DNA from: Pseudooceanicola atlanticus | GTDB lineage: Bacteria > Pseudomonadota > Alphaproteobacteria > Rhodobacterales > Rhodobacteraceae | DNA length: 64,000 bases | Direction of reading: 5' to 3' | NCBI RefSeq assembly: GCF_000768315.1 | Contig: NZ_AQQX01000012.1 | Location: forward strand, 1 to 64,000 | Part shown: one piece after another, positions 43,662 through 52,106 of the stretch | Layout of the letters: each line of letters starts with the position of its first letter | Position numbering within the stretch: the stretch's first letter is position 1 | Notes under the pieces: model-generated | What the model was told of the DNA's origin: nothing | The model's input: only the letters and a program-made list of their open reading frames with translations | Database searches by the model: none | Position numbers and translations under genes: made by a program

Positions 43662-44774
43662 ATGAATTTCGGCTTTTCCGACGAACACGATGCCATACGC
43701 GACACGCTGGCACGAATGCTGAGAGATCACGCCACTCTCGCGGTGGCGCATGACTGTCTTGAGGCTGCCGACGGGTTCGATTCCGCAACCTGGACCGCCT
43801 TGGCGGACGGCGGATGGCTGGGCCTTGCAATTGCCGAAGACTACGGGGGGGCGGCGATGGGGGCGATCGAACTGGCCATTGTCGCCGAAGAGATCGGCCG
43901 TAGCCTGGCCGCCATACCTTTTGGCCCGGTTCTTGGCCTGGCGATCCCCGCGATTCAGGACTTGGGCACGCAAAGCCAAAGGGAAAATCTGCTTCCCCGG
44001 ATCGCCGAAGGCCGCATGATCGTTACCGCCGCGCTTGCCGAGGATGGAGGGTCTGCACCGGAACGGGTCTCGGCAAAAGTACTGCAGGATCGCCTTTCGG
44101 GAAGGAAATCGCCAGTTTCGTTCGCATCCGATGCGTCATTCGCGATCGTCGCCGCCCTGGACGAAGGCGGCACCGCGCGCTTTTATCTGGCGGATCTTTC
44201 GGACCCCTCGGTGTCGATCAGCGCGCTGGATGCGATCGACCGCACCCGTCCGACGTCCGAGATTGTCTTTCACGACACGCCGGTTGAACTGCTTCCCGGT
44301 TCCGATCCCGCAGCGATCCGGACTCTTTTGGATGGCGCCGCAGTGTTGGCCGCCTTCGAACAGATCGGCCTGGCCGAGCGGGCGCTTTTCCTGACCAGAG
44401 ACTATGCCTGCGAGCGGCAGGCGTTCGGACGCCAGATCGGCAGTTTTCAGGCGGTCAAGCACCGGCTCGCGGACATGTTCGCCAAGATCGAGCTGGCACG
44501 GTCCAATGCTTTTTTCGGCGCCTGGGCGCTGGCGAGCGGGGATGAACGGCTGTCCGAAGCGGCGGCGGTAGCACGCCTCGCGGCTCTCGATGCAGTGCAA
44601 TTCACCACTGAGGAATCGGTGCAGCTTCACGGTGGGATCGGGTTCACCTGGGCGGCCGACCCGCATTTGTTTCTGCGGCGAGGATGGCAGTTGAAGGCCG
44701 AACTCGGCCTGGCCGATTTGTGGCGCGAGCGGCTGCTTTGCAATCTGGCGGACGGCCAAAGGGCCGCGAACTGA
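43662..44774 (+). CDS. ACAD-like subunit (beta type) of a two-subunit dehydrogenase
   Basis: A protein of 370 residues with ACAD helices (FSDEHDAIRDTLARMLRDHA, ACERQAFGRQIGSFQAVKHR, ESVQLHGGIGFTWAADPHLF). The flavin loop reads ALAEDGGSAPERV rather than TEPxxGSD, and the end is LRRGWQLKAELGLADLWRE without the EGT segment. It therefore looks like the partner subunit of the ACAD encoded 10 bp downstream, giving a second heteromeric ACAD in this region besides that at 39765. It is the first gene of an eight-gene plus-strand operon. Confidence 0.88.
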   Translation: MNFGFSDEHDAIRDTLARMLRDHATLAVAHDCLEAADGFDSATWTALADGGWLGLAIAEDYGGAAMGAIELAIVAEEIGRSLAAIPFGPVLGLAIPAIQDLGTQSQRENLLPRIAEGRMIVTAALAEDGGSAPERVSAKVLQDRLSGRKSPVSFASDASFAIVAALDEGGTARFYLADLSDPSVSISALDAIDRTRPTSEIVFHDTPVELLPGSDPAAIRTLLDGAAVLAAFEQIGLAERALFLTRDYACERQAFGRQIGSFQAVKHRLADMFAKIELARSNAFFGAWALASGDERLSEAAAVARLAALDAVQFTTEESVQLHGGIGFTWAADPHLFLRRGWQLKAELGLADLWRERLLCNLADGQRAAN

Positions 44775-44784
44775 CAAGGACAAA

Positions 44785-46017
44785 GTGCAGATGGATTTCA
44801 GCGACAGCCCGGAAGAAGCCGCGTTCCGCGCCAAGGCGCGCGACTGGCTTGATGCCAACACGACCCGCCGCAATGGAAGCGAAAAGGCCCAGGACCATTT
44901 CATGGCCCGCGACGCCGACGAAGTTGCCCGTGCGCGCGACTGGCAGGCACGAAAGGCCGACGCAGGCTGGGCGGGGCTGACATGGCCCCGTGCTTTCGGT
45001 GGGCGTGACGCCACTCCGATCGAGCAAGTGATCTGGAATCAAGAGGAAGGGCGCTACGCCGTCCCGCCCAACGTCTTTCTGATCGGGATCGGGCTGGTTG
45101 GGCCTACGGTCATGATCCACGGCACCGAAGACCAGAAAACAAGATTCTTGCCCCGGGCTCTCACGGGCGAAGACATCTGGTGCCAGCTTTTTTCCGAACC
45201 CGCCGCCGGGTCCGATTTGGCCGGTATCCGCACCCGTGCACGCCGCGAAGACGACGAATGGGTGATCTCCGGTCAGAAGGTTTGGACCTCGGGGGCGCAA
45301 TATTCCACTCACGGCATCCTGCTGGCGCGCACCGATCCACAGGTGCCCAAGCACAAGGGAATGACCATGTTCCTTGTGGACATGTCCGACCCGGCCATCG
45401 AAACCCGTCCTATTCGCCAGATTTCGGGCAGCTCCAGTTTCAACGAAGTGTTCATCGACAACCTGCGCGTGCCAGACAGCGCCCGCTTGGGCGGTGTATC
45501 CGAAGGGTGGAAGGTGGCGCTGACCACACTCATGAACGAACGGTTCAGTATTTCCGTCGGCCGGGCCAGTGGCGGTGCGCGGGCCGAGGAATTGATTGAT
45601 CTGGCTACCCGTGTCGAACGGAACGGTCGCCCGGCCATCGAGGACGACGAGGTGCGCGCGCGCATTGCCGATTTCATCGCGCGTCAACGCGGACTGGAAT
45701 TCACCTCTTACCGGGTCATGACGTCGCTTTCGCGCGGCCAGGCACCGGGTGAAGAGGGCTCGATCGGCAAGCTGTTGCTGGGCAAGCTGCGGCAGGAAAT
45801 GGGCGCTTTCGGGATGGATCTGGCGGGAACTTCGGCGGGCATATCGGCCAAGGTCGGGGATGACGTGGCGCGCTGGCGCAACGAATACCTGACCGCGCCC
45901 GGCAACCGGATTGCCGGGGGGTCGGACGAAATCCAGCGCACCATCATCGGAGAACGCATTCTCGGGCTGCCGCCCGAAGTACGCGTCGACAAGGATGTCG
46001 CATTTTCGGAGCTTTGA
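44785..46017 (+). CDS. ACAD subunit (alpha type) of a two-subunit dehydrogenase
   Basis: This protein of about 410 residues has the flavin loop QLFSEPAAGSDLAGIRTRA, the substrate-side block QKVWTSGAQYSTHGILLART, and the C-terminus NRIAGGSDEIQRTIIGERIL. The MCAD-type Glu position is Gly; the helix TTLMNERFSISVG has Glu. The start may be the GTG at 44785 (spaced 5 from AAGGA) or the ATG two codons later. It pairs with the beta-type gene before it. The next gene is a TAXI binding protein, 49 bp on. Confidence 0.92.
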   Translation: MQMDFSDSPEEAAFRAKARDWLDANTTRRNGSEKAQDHFMARDADEVARARDWQARKADAGWAGLTWPRAFGGRDATPIEQVIWNQEEGRYAVPPNVFLIGIGLVGPTVMIHGTEDQKTRFLPRALTGEDIWCQLFSEPAAGSDLAGIRTRARREDDEWVISGQKVWTSGAQYSTHGILLARTDPQVPKHKGMTMFLVDMSDPAIETRPIRQISGSSSFNEVFIDNLRVPDSARLGGVSEGWKVALTTLMNERFSISVGRASGGARAEELIDLATRVERNGRPAIEDDEVRARIADFIARQRGLEFTSYRVMTSLSRGQAPGEEGSIGKLLLGKLRQEMGAFGMDLAGTSAGISAKVGDDVARWRNEYLTAPGNRIAGGSDEIQRTIIGERILGLPPEVRVDKDVAFSEL

Positions 46018-46066
46018 TCCGAAAATGCGAATTCCCGGAGTAAGAACCAACAAGGAGTAGAAAATC

Positions 46067-47212
46067 ATGAACTTCAAGTCAACTGGTATCGCTGCTGCCT
46101 TTCTGGCGATTGCCGCGTCGGCCAATGCCCAGGAAATCGAATTGCCTGACGTGATCGCTTGGTCGGCCTATGACACGGGATCAGCCGGTCATGCACATTC
46201 CATAGCCATCGGTAACATGATGCGCAGCAAATACGGATCGACGGTCCGCGTGCTTCCGGGGCGAAACGACGTCTCGCGGATGACCCCGCTCAAAAACGGG
46301 ACGGTCGATTACTGCCTGTGCGGCATTGCCTCATATTTCGCCGCCGAAGGGGTTTTCCTTTTTGCTGCGCCTGAATGGGGGCCGCAGCCAATCCGGGCAG
46401 TTCTTCAGGCCGTCGGCGATTACGGACTGGGTGTCGCTGTCGCCGCCGATGCAGGCATCGAAACCATCGCGGATCTCAAGGGGAAACGGGTCGCTCGTGC
46501 CGTCAGTTCTCCCGCGATTGGCAACAACATGGAGGGACTGCTGGCCTTTGGCGACCTGACATGGGACGACGTAGAAACCGTGGAGTTTTCGGGCTATGTG
46601 AACTCTCTCAAGGGTATTCTCGAAAATCGCGTGGATGCGGCGTTTGCCCTGACGACGACGACCGTGAATTATCAGATCGAATCGAGCCCGCGCGGTCTCA
46701 AATGGCTTGAAACACCCGCGGACCAAGACGAAGCGTGGCAGCGTTATACCAGCGTGACGCCCTTCGTGACACCGCACATGGTGTCGGTGGGACCCGCCAT
46801 CGACCCCGACTCGCCTCTGCCCATGGCGCTGTATCCCTATCCGCTTCTCGTCACTGAAACCGATCAGAATACCAGCGAGGTGCGCAACATCGTCGCCGCG
46901 CTTGACGCCGGGTTCGACGATTACAAGGATGCCGCCCCCGGTGCCAATGCATATGCGATCGATCGCCAGATCCTGTCTTGGGTGATGCCGTGGAGCGATG
47001 GCAGCGTTGCGTATTTCAAGGAAAAGGGCCTCTGGACCCCGGAGGCCCAGGCCAACCAAGACAAGTTGGTGGAACGGCAAGAGGTGCTCCTCCAGGCCTG
47101 GAACGCATTTGTCGACGGCGCTCCCGAGGGTGAAGAAGAATTTGCCCCTGCATGGATGGAAGCCCGTGCCGCCGCACTGGAAGAGGCCGGCCACGAAGTC
47201 TTCTTTCGCTGA
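46067..47212 (+). CDS. TRAP transporter solute-binding protein, TAXI family
   Basis: This 381-residue periplasmic protein begins with a signal peptide (MNFKSTGIAAAFLAIAASAN) cleaved near ANA-Q. TAXI features are AWSAYDTGSAGHAHSIAIGN, GRNDVSRMTPLKNGTVDYCL and IETIADLKGKRVARAVSSP. It is longer than the TAXI protein at 33527 and not closely similar, so the two probably bind different acids. The ribosome site AAGGAGTAGAAAATC precedes the ATG. The fused permease follows after 67 bp with a hairpin between. Confidence 0.92.
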   Translation: MNFKSTGIAAAFLAIAASANAQEIELPDVIAWSAYDTGSAGHAHSIAIGNMMRSKYGSTVRVLPGRNDVSRMTPLKNGTVDYCLCGIASYFAAEGVFLFAAPEWGPQPIRAVLQAVGDYGLGVAVAADAGIETIADLKGKRVARAVSSPAIGNNMEGLLAFGDLTWDDVETVEFSGYVNSLKGILENRVDAAFALTTTTVNYQIESSPRGLKWLETPADQDEAWQRYTSVTPFVTPHMVSVGPAIDPDSPLPMALYPYPLLVTETDQNTSEVRNIVAALDAGFDDYKDAAPGANAYAIDRQILSWVMPWSDGSVAYFKEKGLWTPEAQANQDKLVERQEVLLQAWNAFVDGAPEGEEEFAPAWMEARAAALEEAGHEVFFR

Positions 47213-47221
47213 TGCGACACA

Positions 47222-47245
47222 GCGCGGCGTCCAGGGGCGCCGCGC
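47222..47245. promoter_or_regulatory. Hairpin between TAXI binding-protein and permease genes
   Basis: GCGCGGCG (47222-47229) and CGCCGCGC (47238-47245) form an 8-bp all-GC stem with an 8-base loop, beginning 9 bp after the binding-protein stop. It resembles the hairpin at the same position in the other TAXI operon (33461). Confidence 0.55.
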
Positions 47246-47279
47246 CGGATGAAACGCAGCACAGAACGGGAGTACGGGC

Positions 47280-49247
47280 ATGACACCAAAATCGCAGGAC
47301 ACGCCGGCGCAACCGACCGAAATGGGCACGCTGCCCGCCTTCGTTCGCTGGTTGCTCGTCGTCTCGGCAGTGCTGTTGACCGCGGCCTCGGTCAATCACC
47401 TCTTCAATCTGGGGTTCTTCATGAACGTCCGGTTGCTTGAAATTCACTACCTCTATGTGATGCTTCTGCTGACGCTGCCGCTGGTGTTTCTTGTCTTTCC
47501 CTGTTCAAAGTCAGATTCCTACGGATCGACGCGGTGGTGGGATTACTTTCTGGCCCTGCTGGCCCTGATCACCTGCGCCTTCTTTGCCTACTACGGGCGC
47601 AGCGTGGTGAACAAAGGGTGGGATTTCGCCGCTCCTCTTAATGCCGTGATCGCCAGCTTCGCCTTCTGGTTCCTGCTGCTCGTGGCCGCGCGCCGCACCG
47701 GCGGCTGGATGCTCTTCGCGGTAATTCTAGTGTTTTCCATCTACCCCATGGTCGCCAGCTATGCGCCCGGCCCGATCCAGGGCTTCCAGCGCTCACCCGT
47801 CGAGACGGCGATTTTCCACGCGATGAGCGGCGAAAGTGTGCTGGGCATACCGATGCGCAGCTTTGTCAATCTTGTCGTGGGGTTCATGATCTTCGGGGTC
47901 GCGATGCAACATACCGGCGCAGGTCCGTTTTTTATCGACATCGCCTTTGCCGCGCTCGGACATGTCCGGGGCGGGCCGGCCAAGGTAGGAGTTCTGACCA
48001 GCGGGCTGACCGGTTCGATGAGCGGCAGCGTGATCACCAATGTGCTGACGACCGGATCAATTACCATTCCAGCGATGAAAAAGGTGGGGTTCAGGCCCAC
48101 TTATGCGGCAGGGATCGAAGCGGCGGCGTCGACGGGGGCGGTGCTGATGCCCCCTATCATGGGCGCCACGGCCTTTGTCATGGCGACATTCCTGGCGACC
48201 GACTACACCAACATCGTTTTGGCGGCGGTGCTTCCTTCGCTGTTCTACTTTTTCGGCCTGTTCGCACAAATCGACGCATACTCCGCGCGCAACGGACTGA
48301 AAGGCGTTCCGCGCGCCGACCTTCCCAGGATCGGCAAGGTGCTGCGCGAAGGCTGGTACTTTCTCGCCGTCTTCGGGCTGCTGATCTGGATGCTGCTCTA
48401 CCTCAAGCGCGAGGCGATCGCTCCATTCTATGCGACCGCGCTGCTTCTTTTCCTGAACCAGCTGCTCTCAAAATCACGCTGGGGGCGAAAAGAGCTGATG
48501 AACTTTCTGATAGCCACGGGACGTTTGTTCGTCGAACTGGTTGCCATTCTTGCGGCGGTTGGGCTGATCGTCGGCGGGCTGGCGGTGACCGGGATGTCCG
48601 GGACAATCTCGAACGATCTGCTGTTCATCGCGGGCGGCAACATCTTTCTGCTTCTGCTGCTCGGGGCATTGACCAGTTTCATTCTTGGAATGGGCATGAC
48701 CGTGACCGCCGCCTATGTGATTCTCGCGGTGTCGCTGGCACCCGCCCTGGTCGCCGGCGGACTCGATCCGATCGGCGTCCATTTATTTATCCTTTACTGG
48801 AGCATGCTGAGCTATATCACTCCCCCGGTCGCGCTGGCGGCTTTTGCCGCGGCGGCCATCGCCCAGGCCAAACCCTTTGCGTCTGCCTTCGAAGCGATGA
48901 AGCTTGGAGGCATCGTCTATATAATTCCCTTCTTCTTCGTCCTTGATCCGGCGTTCATCCTGCAAGCCGGTCCACTCGAAAGCCTGCTTACGGTTCTGCG
49001 CGCCGGTCTCGGCATTCTGCTGATCTGCGCCGGTATTCAGGGGTATCTGTTTGGCGTCGGGCGGATCGAAACCGGGCTGCCAGGAACAATCGCCCGCGTC
49101 CTTCTTGGTATTGCCGGTCTGGCCTTCGCCTTTCCCTCGAACGCGGGTCTGGCGGTTCCGATCCTCGGCGCGGTGGGCGCAGGTGCCGCTATGGCGGCAG
49201 TGGCGGTCGCTTTGGTGATGGTCTCGGCCAAGCAGGAGAAAGCGTAA
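47280..49247 (+). CDS. TRAP transporter fused permease (4TM-12TM, TAXI type)
   Basis: At 655 residues it unites the DctQ- and DctM-like membrane parts. Signature blocks are VLTSGLTGSMSGSVITNVLT, EAAASTGAVLMPPIMGATAF, and, in the second half, SFILGMGMTVTAAYVILAVS and YWSMLSYITPPVALAAFAAA. It works with the binding protein encoded just upstream. The hydrophobic C-terminal extension beyond the DctM core adds further helices (PSNAGLAVPILGAVGAGAAM). The thioesterase gene starts one base after its stop. Confidence 0.93.
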   Translation: MTPKSQDTPAQPTEMGTLPAFVRWLLVVSAVLLTAASVNHLFNLGFFMNVRLLEIHYLYVMLLLTLPLVFLVFPCSKSDSYGSTRWWDYFLALLALITCAFFAYYGRSVVNKGWDFAAPLNAVIASFAFWFLLLVAARRTGGWMLFAVILVFSIYPMVASYAPGPIQGFQRSPVETAIFHAMSGESVLGIPMRSFVNLVVGFMIFGVAMQHTGAGPFFIDIAFAALGHVRGGPAKVGVLTSGLTGSMSGSVITNVLTTGSITIPAMKKVGFRPTYAAGIEAAASTGAVLMPPIMGATAFVMATFLATDYTNIVLAAVLPSLFYFFGLFAQIDAYSARNGLKGVPRADLPRIGKVLREGWYFLAVFGLLIWMLLYLKREAIAPFYATALLLFLNQLLSKSRWGRKELMNFLIATGRLFVELVAILAAVGLIVGGLAVTGMSGTISNDLLFIAGGNIFLLLLLGALTSFILGMGMTVTAAYVILAVSLAPALVAGGLDPIGVHLFILYWSMLSYITPPVALAAFAAAAIAQAKPFASAFEAMKLGGIVYIIPFFFVLDPAFILQAGPLESLLTVLRAGLGILLICAGIQGYLFGVGRIETGLPGTIARVLLGIAGLAFAFPSNAGLAVPILGAVGAGAAMAAVAVALVMVSAKQEKA

Positions 49248-49248
49248 T

Positions 49249-49662
49249 ATGAGCGCACAAGACGGCAGACCGGACATCCCCGCCCCGTTCAACGCATTGC
49301 TCGGCGTGCGCTTCGTCTCGTGGTCCGGTGGCAAAGCCGAGTTGCGGTTGCCCATCGGACGCGATCACCTGAACGGCGCTTTTTCGGTGCATGGCGGTGT
49401 CTACGCGACCATGCTGGACAACGCGGTCACCTTTTGCGCGTCCTACGCGGGGGATGGCCGCCCCGGTCATCGCTGCCTTACGCTTTCGCTTACCACCAGT
49501 TTCGTCGCCCCGGCGGCCGAAGGAGACACGCTGACGGCCCGCGCGCGCATTGTCGGGGGCGGACGCAAACTGGTTTTTGTACAGGGCGAGATCTTCAATC
49601 AGGACGGGCACCATCTGGCCCATGGCGATGCCGTGATCAAGCGGCTCGCACCACCGTCGTGA
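49249..49662 (+). CDS. Hotdog-fold thioesterase (PaaI-like)
   Basis: This 137-residue protein is a PaaI/YdiI-type acyl-CoA thioesterase. The block GAFSVHGGVYATMLDNAVTF contains the HGG turn and the Asp on the central helix, where this family places its catalytic acid. It would free CoA from dead-end or excess thioesters of the pathway. It begins one base after the permease stop, so it is translated in the same operon, and the SDR gene follows after 60 bp. Confidence 0.88.
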   Translation: MSAQDGRPDIPAPFNALLGVRFVSWSGGKAELRLPIGRDHLNGAFSVHGGVYATMLDNAVTFCASYAGDGRPGHRCLTLSLTTSFVAPAAEGDTLTARARIVGGGRKLVFVQGEIFNQDGHHLAHGDAVIKRLAPPS

Positions 49663-49722
49663 CCACCTGAGTGATCCGATGGTGAGCGAGACCAAACAAA
49701 CGAAGGACAAAAGGAGACAGAA

Positions 49723-50499
49723 ATGATCAACCCGATGGCATTGGACAATCAAGTGGTTATCGTCACAGGCGCCGGACAGGGTATCGGCCGCGGTGTGGCG
49801 GCGCTGTCGGCAGAGCTGGGCGCCAAGGTCGTGGTGAACGATCTGAACGAGGACGGCGTCAAGGAAACCGCCGAACAGATCGGTGGCAATGCCCGCGCCA
49901 TCGTGGGGAATGTGGCCGACCCGGACTTTCCCGGGAAGCTCGTGAAATTCGCCCTCGACGAATTCGGCGACATCAACGGGCTTGTGAACAACGCCGGGAT
50001 CGTGCGCGCCGCGATGATCCACAAGATGGACCGGGCCACCTGGCAACAGGTCATCGACGTGAACCTCACCGGTGTCTTCGCCTGCCTGCAGGCCGTTGGG
50101 ACCTATTACAAGGAACAGGCCGAAAAAGACCCTGAAAGCGCCGCGCGCCGTGCCATCGTCAATATCTCATCCGATGCCGGGCGTCGCGGCACCATCGGTC
50201 AGATCAATTATGGCGCGGCAAAATCCGGGGTTCTGGGTCTGACAATGAGCGCCGCGCGTGAATGGGGCCGTTACCGCATTAACGTCAATTCGGTCTGTTT
50301 CGGAATGGTCGAGACGCCAATGACTGAGACCATCCGCTCTGAAAAATTCGCCGACAGGTATATGGCGCAGATCCCGATGGGACGGATGAGCACCCCAGAA
50401 GAAGTCGCGCAGCCCGTCTGTTTCCTGTTGTCCAACGCGGCATCCTATATCACCGGCCAGCACCTGAGCGTGAACGGTGGCTTCCACATCGGGTTCTGA
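49723..50499 (+). CDS. Short-chain dehydrogenase/reductase
   Basis: This classical SDR has 258 residues: glycine motif TGAGQGIG (about 15-22), VVNDLNEDG with an acidic residue suiting NAD(H), NNAGIV, IVNISSDAGRRGTIGQINYG (Ser, Tyr) and AAKSGVLG (Lys). It resembles hydroxyacyl-CoA dehydrogenases of the 17-beta-HSD4 type. It likely oxidises a 3-hydroxyacyl-CoA before the downstream thiolase-like protein acts. The ribosome site is AAAAGGAGACAGAA before the ATG. Confidence 0.92.
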   Translation: MINPMALDNQVVIVTGAGQGIGRGVAALSAELGAKVVVNDLNEDGVKETAEQIGGNARAIVGNVADPDFPGKLVKFALDEFGDINGLVNNAGIVRAAMIHKMDRATWQQVIDVNLTGVFACLQAVGTYYKEQAEKDPESAARRAIVNISSDAGRRGTIGQINYGAAKSGVLGLTMSAAREWGRYRINVNSVCFGMVETPMTETIRSEKFADRYMAQIPMGRMSTPEEVAQPVCFLLSNAASYITGQHLSVNGGFHIGF

Positions 50500-50500
50500 G

Positions 50501-50884
50501 ATGGCCGGCATTGGACAAGGCCCAGGGCCGGACGCCGTCTTCGCCGCGAAGCTGGCCGAGGGCGTCTTCGAGATTCAGAAATGTGGCGGCTGCGGCACCC
50601 ATGTATTCCATCCGCGCGTGATCTGTCCGGCCTGCGGCAGCGCGGATCTGGGATGGATCGCGCCAACCGGGAGGGGCACCGTCTATGCGCGAACGGTCGT
50701 GCGCCGAAAACCGGAACGAGGCGGCGATTACAACGTGGTTCTGGTGGACCTGGAGGAAGGGGTACGAATGATGTCGCGCATCGACGGTATCGCGCATGAC
50801 CAGATTGTCGCCGGGCTGAAAGTAACCGCGTCGATCGGCGAAGGCGCCGAAGGTGACCCCGCCGTGGTTTTCCGGCCAGAATGA
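50501..50884 (+). CDS. Zn-ribbon/OB-fold protein (DUF35 family)
   Basis: This protein of 127 residues has C28-x2-C31 (KCGGCGTHVFHPRVIC) and C42-x2-C45 (CPACGS) as zinc ribbon and an OB domain (PTGRGTVYARTVVRRKP, DLEEGVRMMSRID). It starts one base after the SDR stop (ATG at 50501; an upstream in-frame start lies inside the SDR gene) and overlaps the thiolase-like gene by ATGA. In the other operon the order is thiolase-like then DUF35, so the pair has been kept while the order changed. Confidence 0.92.
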   Translation: MAGIGQGPGPDAVFAAKLAEGVFEIQKCGGCGTHVFHPRVICPACGSADLGWIAPTGRGTVYARTVVRRKPERGGDYNVVLVDLEEGVRMMSRIDGIAHDQIVAGLKVTASIGEGAEGDPAVVFRPE

Positions 50885-52038
50885 GAAGCAAATTGAGTTT
50901 ACGGGGAAAAGCCGCCATCGTCGGTGCAGCGCTGGCAGGCTGCGGCGAGGCCCATGGCAAAAGCTCGATGGAGATCACAATCGAGGGGGTGCATGGCGCG
51001 CTTGCCGATGCGGGGATCGCACTTGGCGAGGTCGATGCCATTGCCACCTGCCAGCCGCTGGATATGCTGTCGGGTCTTACACTGGCGCAGGAATTGGGCT
51101 TGAACCCCAGGTTTACGATGAACAATCGCATGGGCGGCTCGTCGTTCCTGTCGCACACGCTCTGGGCCGCGATGCTGCTCGAATTGCGGCTCGCTGATAC
51201 CGTGTTGATCTGCTACGGATCGAACCAGCGCACCGCCTCGGGCAAGCTGATGACCGCGCTTGGCCTGCCGACCTACGAGGCCCCCTACAAGCCGCTGTTC
51301 CCGCTGTCGTCCTACGCGCTTGCCGCGGACCGTCACATGACGCAATTCGGCACAACGCGCGAACAGCTGGCCGACGTGGCGGTGGCGGCCCGCGCCTGGG
51401 CAAAAAAGAACCCCGACGCTTTCATGCGCGATCCTCTGACGCGCGAGGATGTGATCGCCTCGCGGCCGGTTTCGGACCCTCTGCGGGTGCGCGACTGCTG
51501 CCTTGTGACCGATGGCGGCGGGGCGATAGTTATGCGGCGGGCCGAGACGGCCAAGGATCACCCCAGGCCACCGGTGTATCTGCTGGGCGGCGGCGAGGGC
51601 ACGACGCACCGCGACATCTCCGAAATGGCGGACCTGACCGTGACCGGCGCTGCGCAATCGGGGCGAACGGCCATGGACATGGCGGGTGTCAAACCCGCGG
51701 ACATCGACGTGGTCCAGCTCTACGACGCGTTCACCATCAATGTGATCCTTTTTCTAGAAGATCTGGGCTTTTGCAAGAAAGGTGAAGGCGGTGCGTTTGT
51801 GGCGAACGGCGGCATCGCGCCCGGCGGTCATCTGCCGGTCAACACCAATGGCGGCGGGCTGTCCTGCGTCCATCCCGGCATGTACGGCATCTTCACGCTG
51901 GTCGAAGCGGTGCGACAGCTGCGCGGCGAAGCCGGAGACCGCCAGATCGACGGCGCCGAGCTGGTCCTGGCCCATGGCAACGGCGGTGTCCTGTCCAGCC
52001 AGGTGACGAATATCCTGGGCACCGAAGCCACCCTCTGA
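50881..52038 (+). CDS. Thiolase-superfamily protein (SCP-x/Ltp-like), no canonical Cys
   Basis: This 385-residue relative of the protein at 29829 reads MNNRMGGSSFLSHTLWAAM at the nucleophile site (G85-G86-S87), so it too lacks the thiolase Cys. VVQLYDAFTINVILFLEDLG, NTNGGGLSCVHPGMYGIF and LVLAHGNGGVLSSQV are shared with its paralogue. With the DUF35 protein translated just before it (ATGA overlap) it may split a 3-hydroxyacyl-CoA by retro-aldol chemistry, as Ltp2 does with its DUF35 partner. It is the last gene of the operon; a hairpin follows. Confidence 0.88.
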   Translation: MRSKLSLRGKAAIVGAALAGCGEAHGKSSMEITIEGVHGALADAGIALGEVDAIATCQPLDMLSGLTLAQELGLNPRFTMNNRMGGSSFLSHTLWAAMLLELRLADTVLICYGSNQRTASGKLMTALGLPTYEAPYKPLFPLSSYALAADRHMTQFGTTREQLADVAVAARAWAKKNPDAFMRDPLTREDVIASRPVSDPLRVRDCCLVTDGGGAIVMRRAETAKDHPRPPVYLLGGGEGTTHRDISEMADLTVTGAAQSGRTAMDMAGVKPADIDVVQLYDAFTINVILFLEDLGFCKKGEGGAFVANGGIAPGGHLPVNTNGGGLSCVHPGMYGIFTLVEAVRQLRGEAGDRQIDGAELVLAHGNGGVLSSQVTNILGTEATL

Positions 52039-52058
52039 ACAGACGAAGGAAGCAATGA

Positions 52059-52084
52059 AGCGGCCCTTCTTGCGAAGGGCCGCT
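52059..52084. terminator. Hairpin between convergent operons
   Basis: AGCGGCCCTTC (52059-52069) and GAAGGGCCGCT (52074-52084) form a perfect 11-bp stem with loop TTGC. It lies between the thiolase-like gene and the end of the dctP gene on the other strand. There is no strong T tract on either side, so its efficiency is unsure. Confidence 0.7.
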
Positions 52085-52106
52085 GTGTATTCAGGCCTGA
52101 AACGGC

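Noticed and set aside
46018-46040. GAAAATGCGAATTCCCGG as another operator site
   Set aside because: It shares only ATGCGAAT with the site at 17498, lacks the CACATAT half and lies inside an operon.
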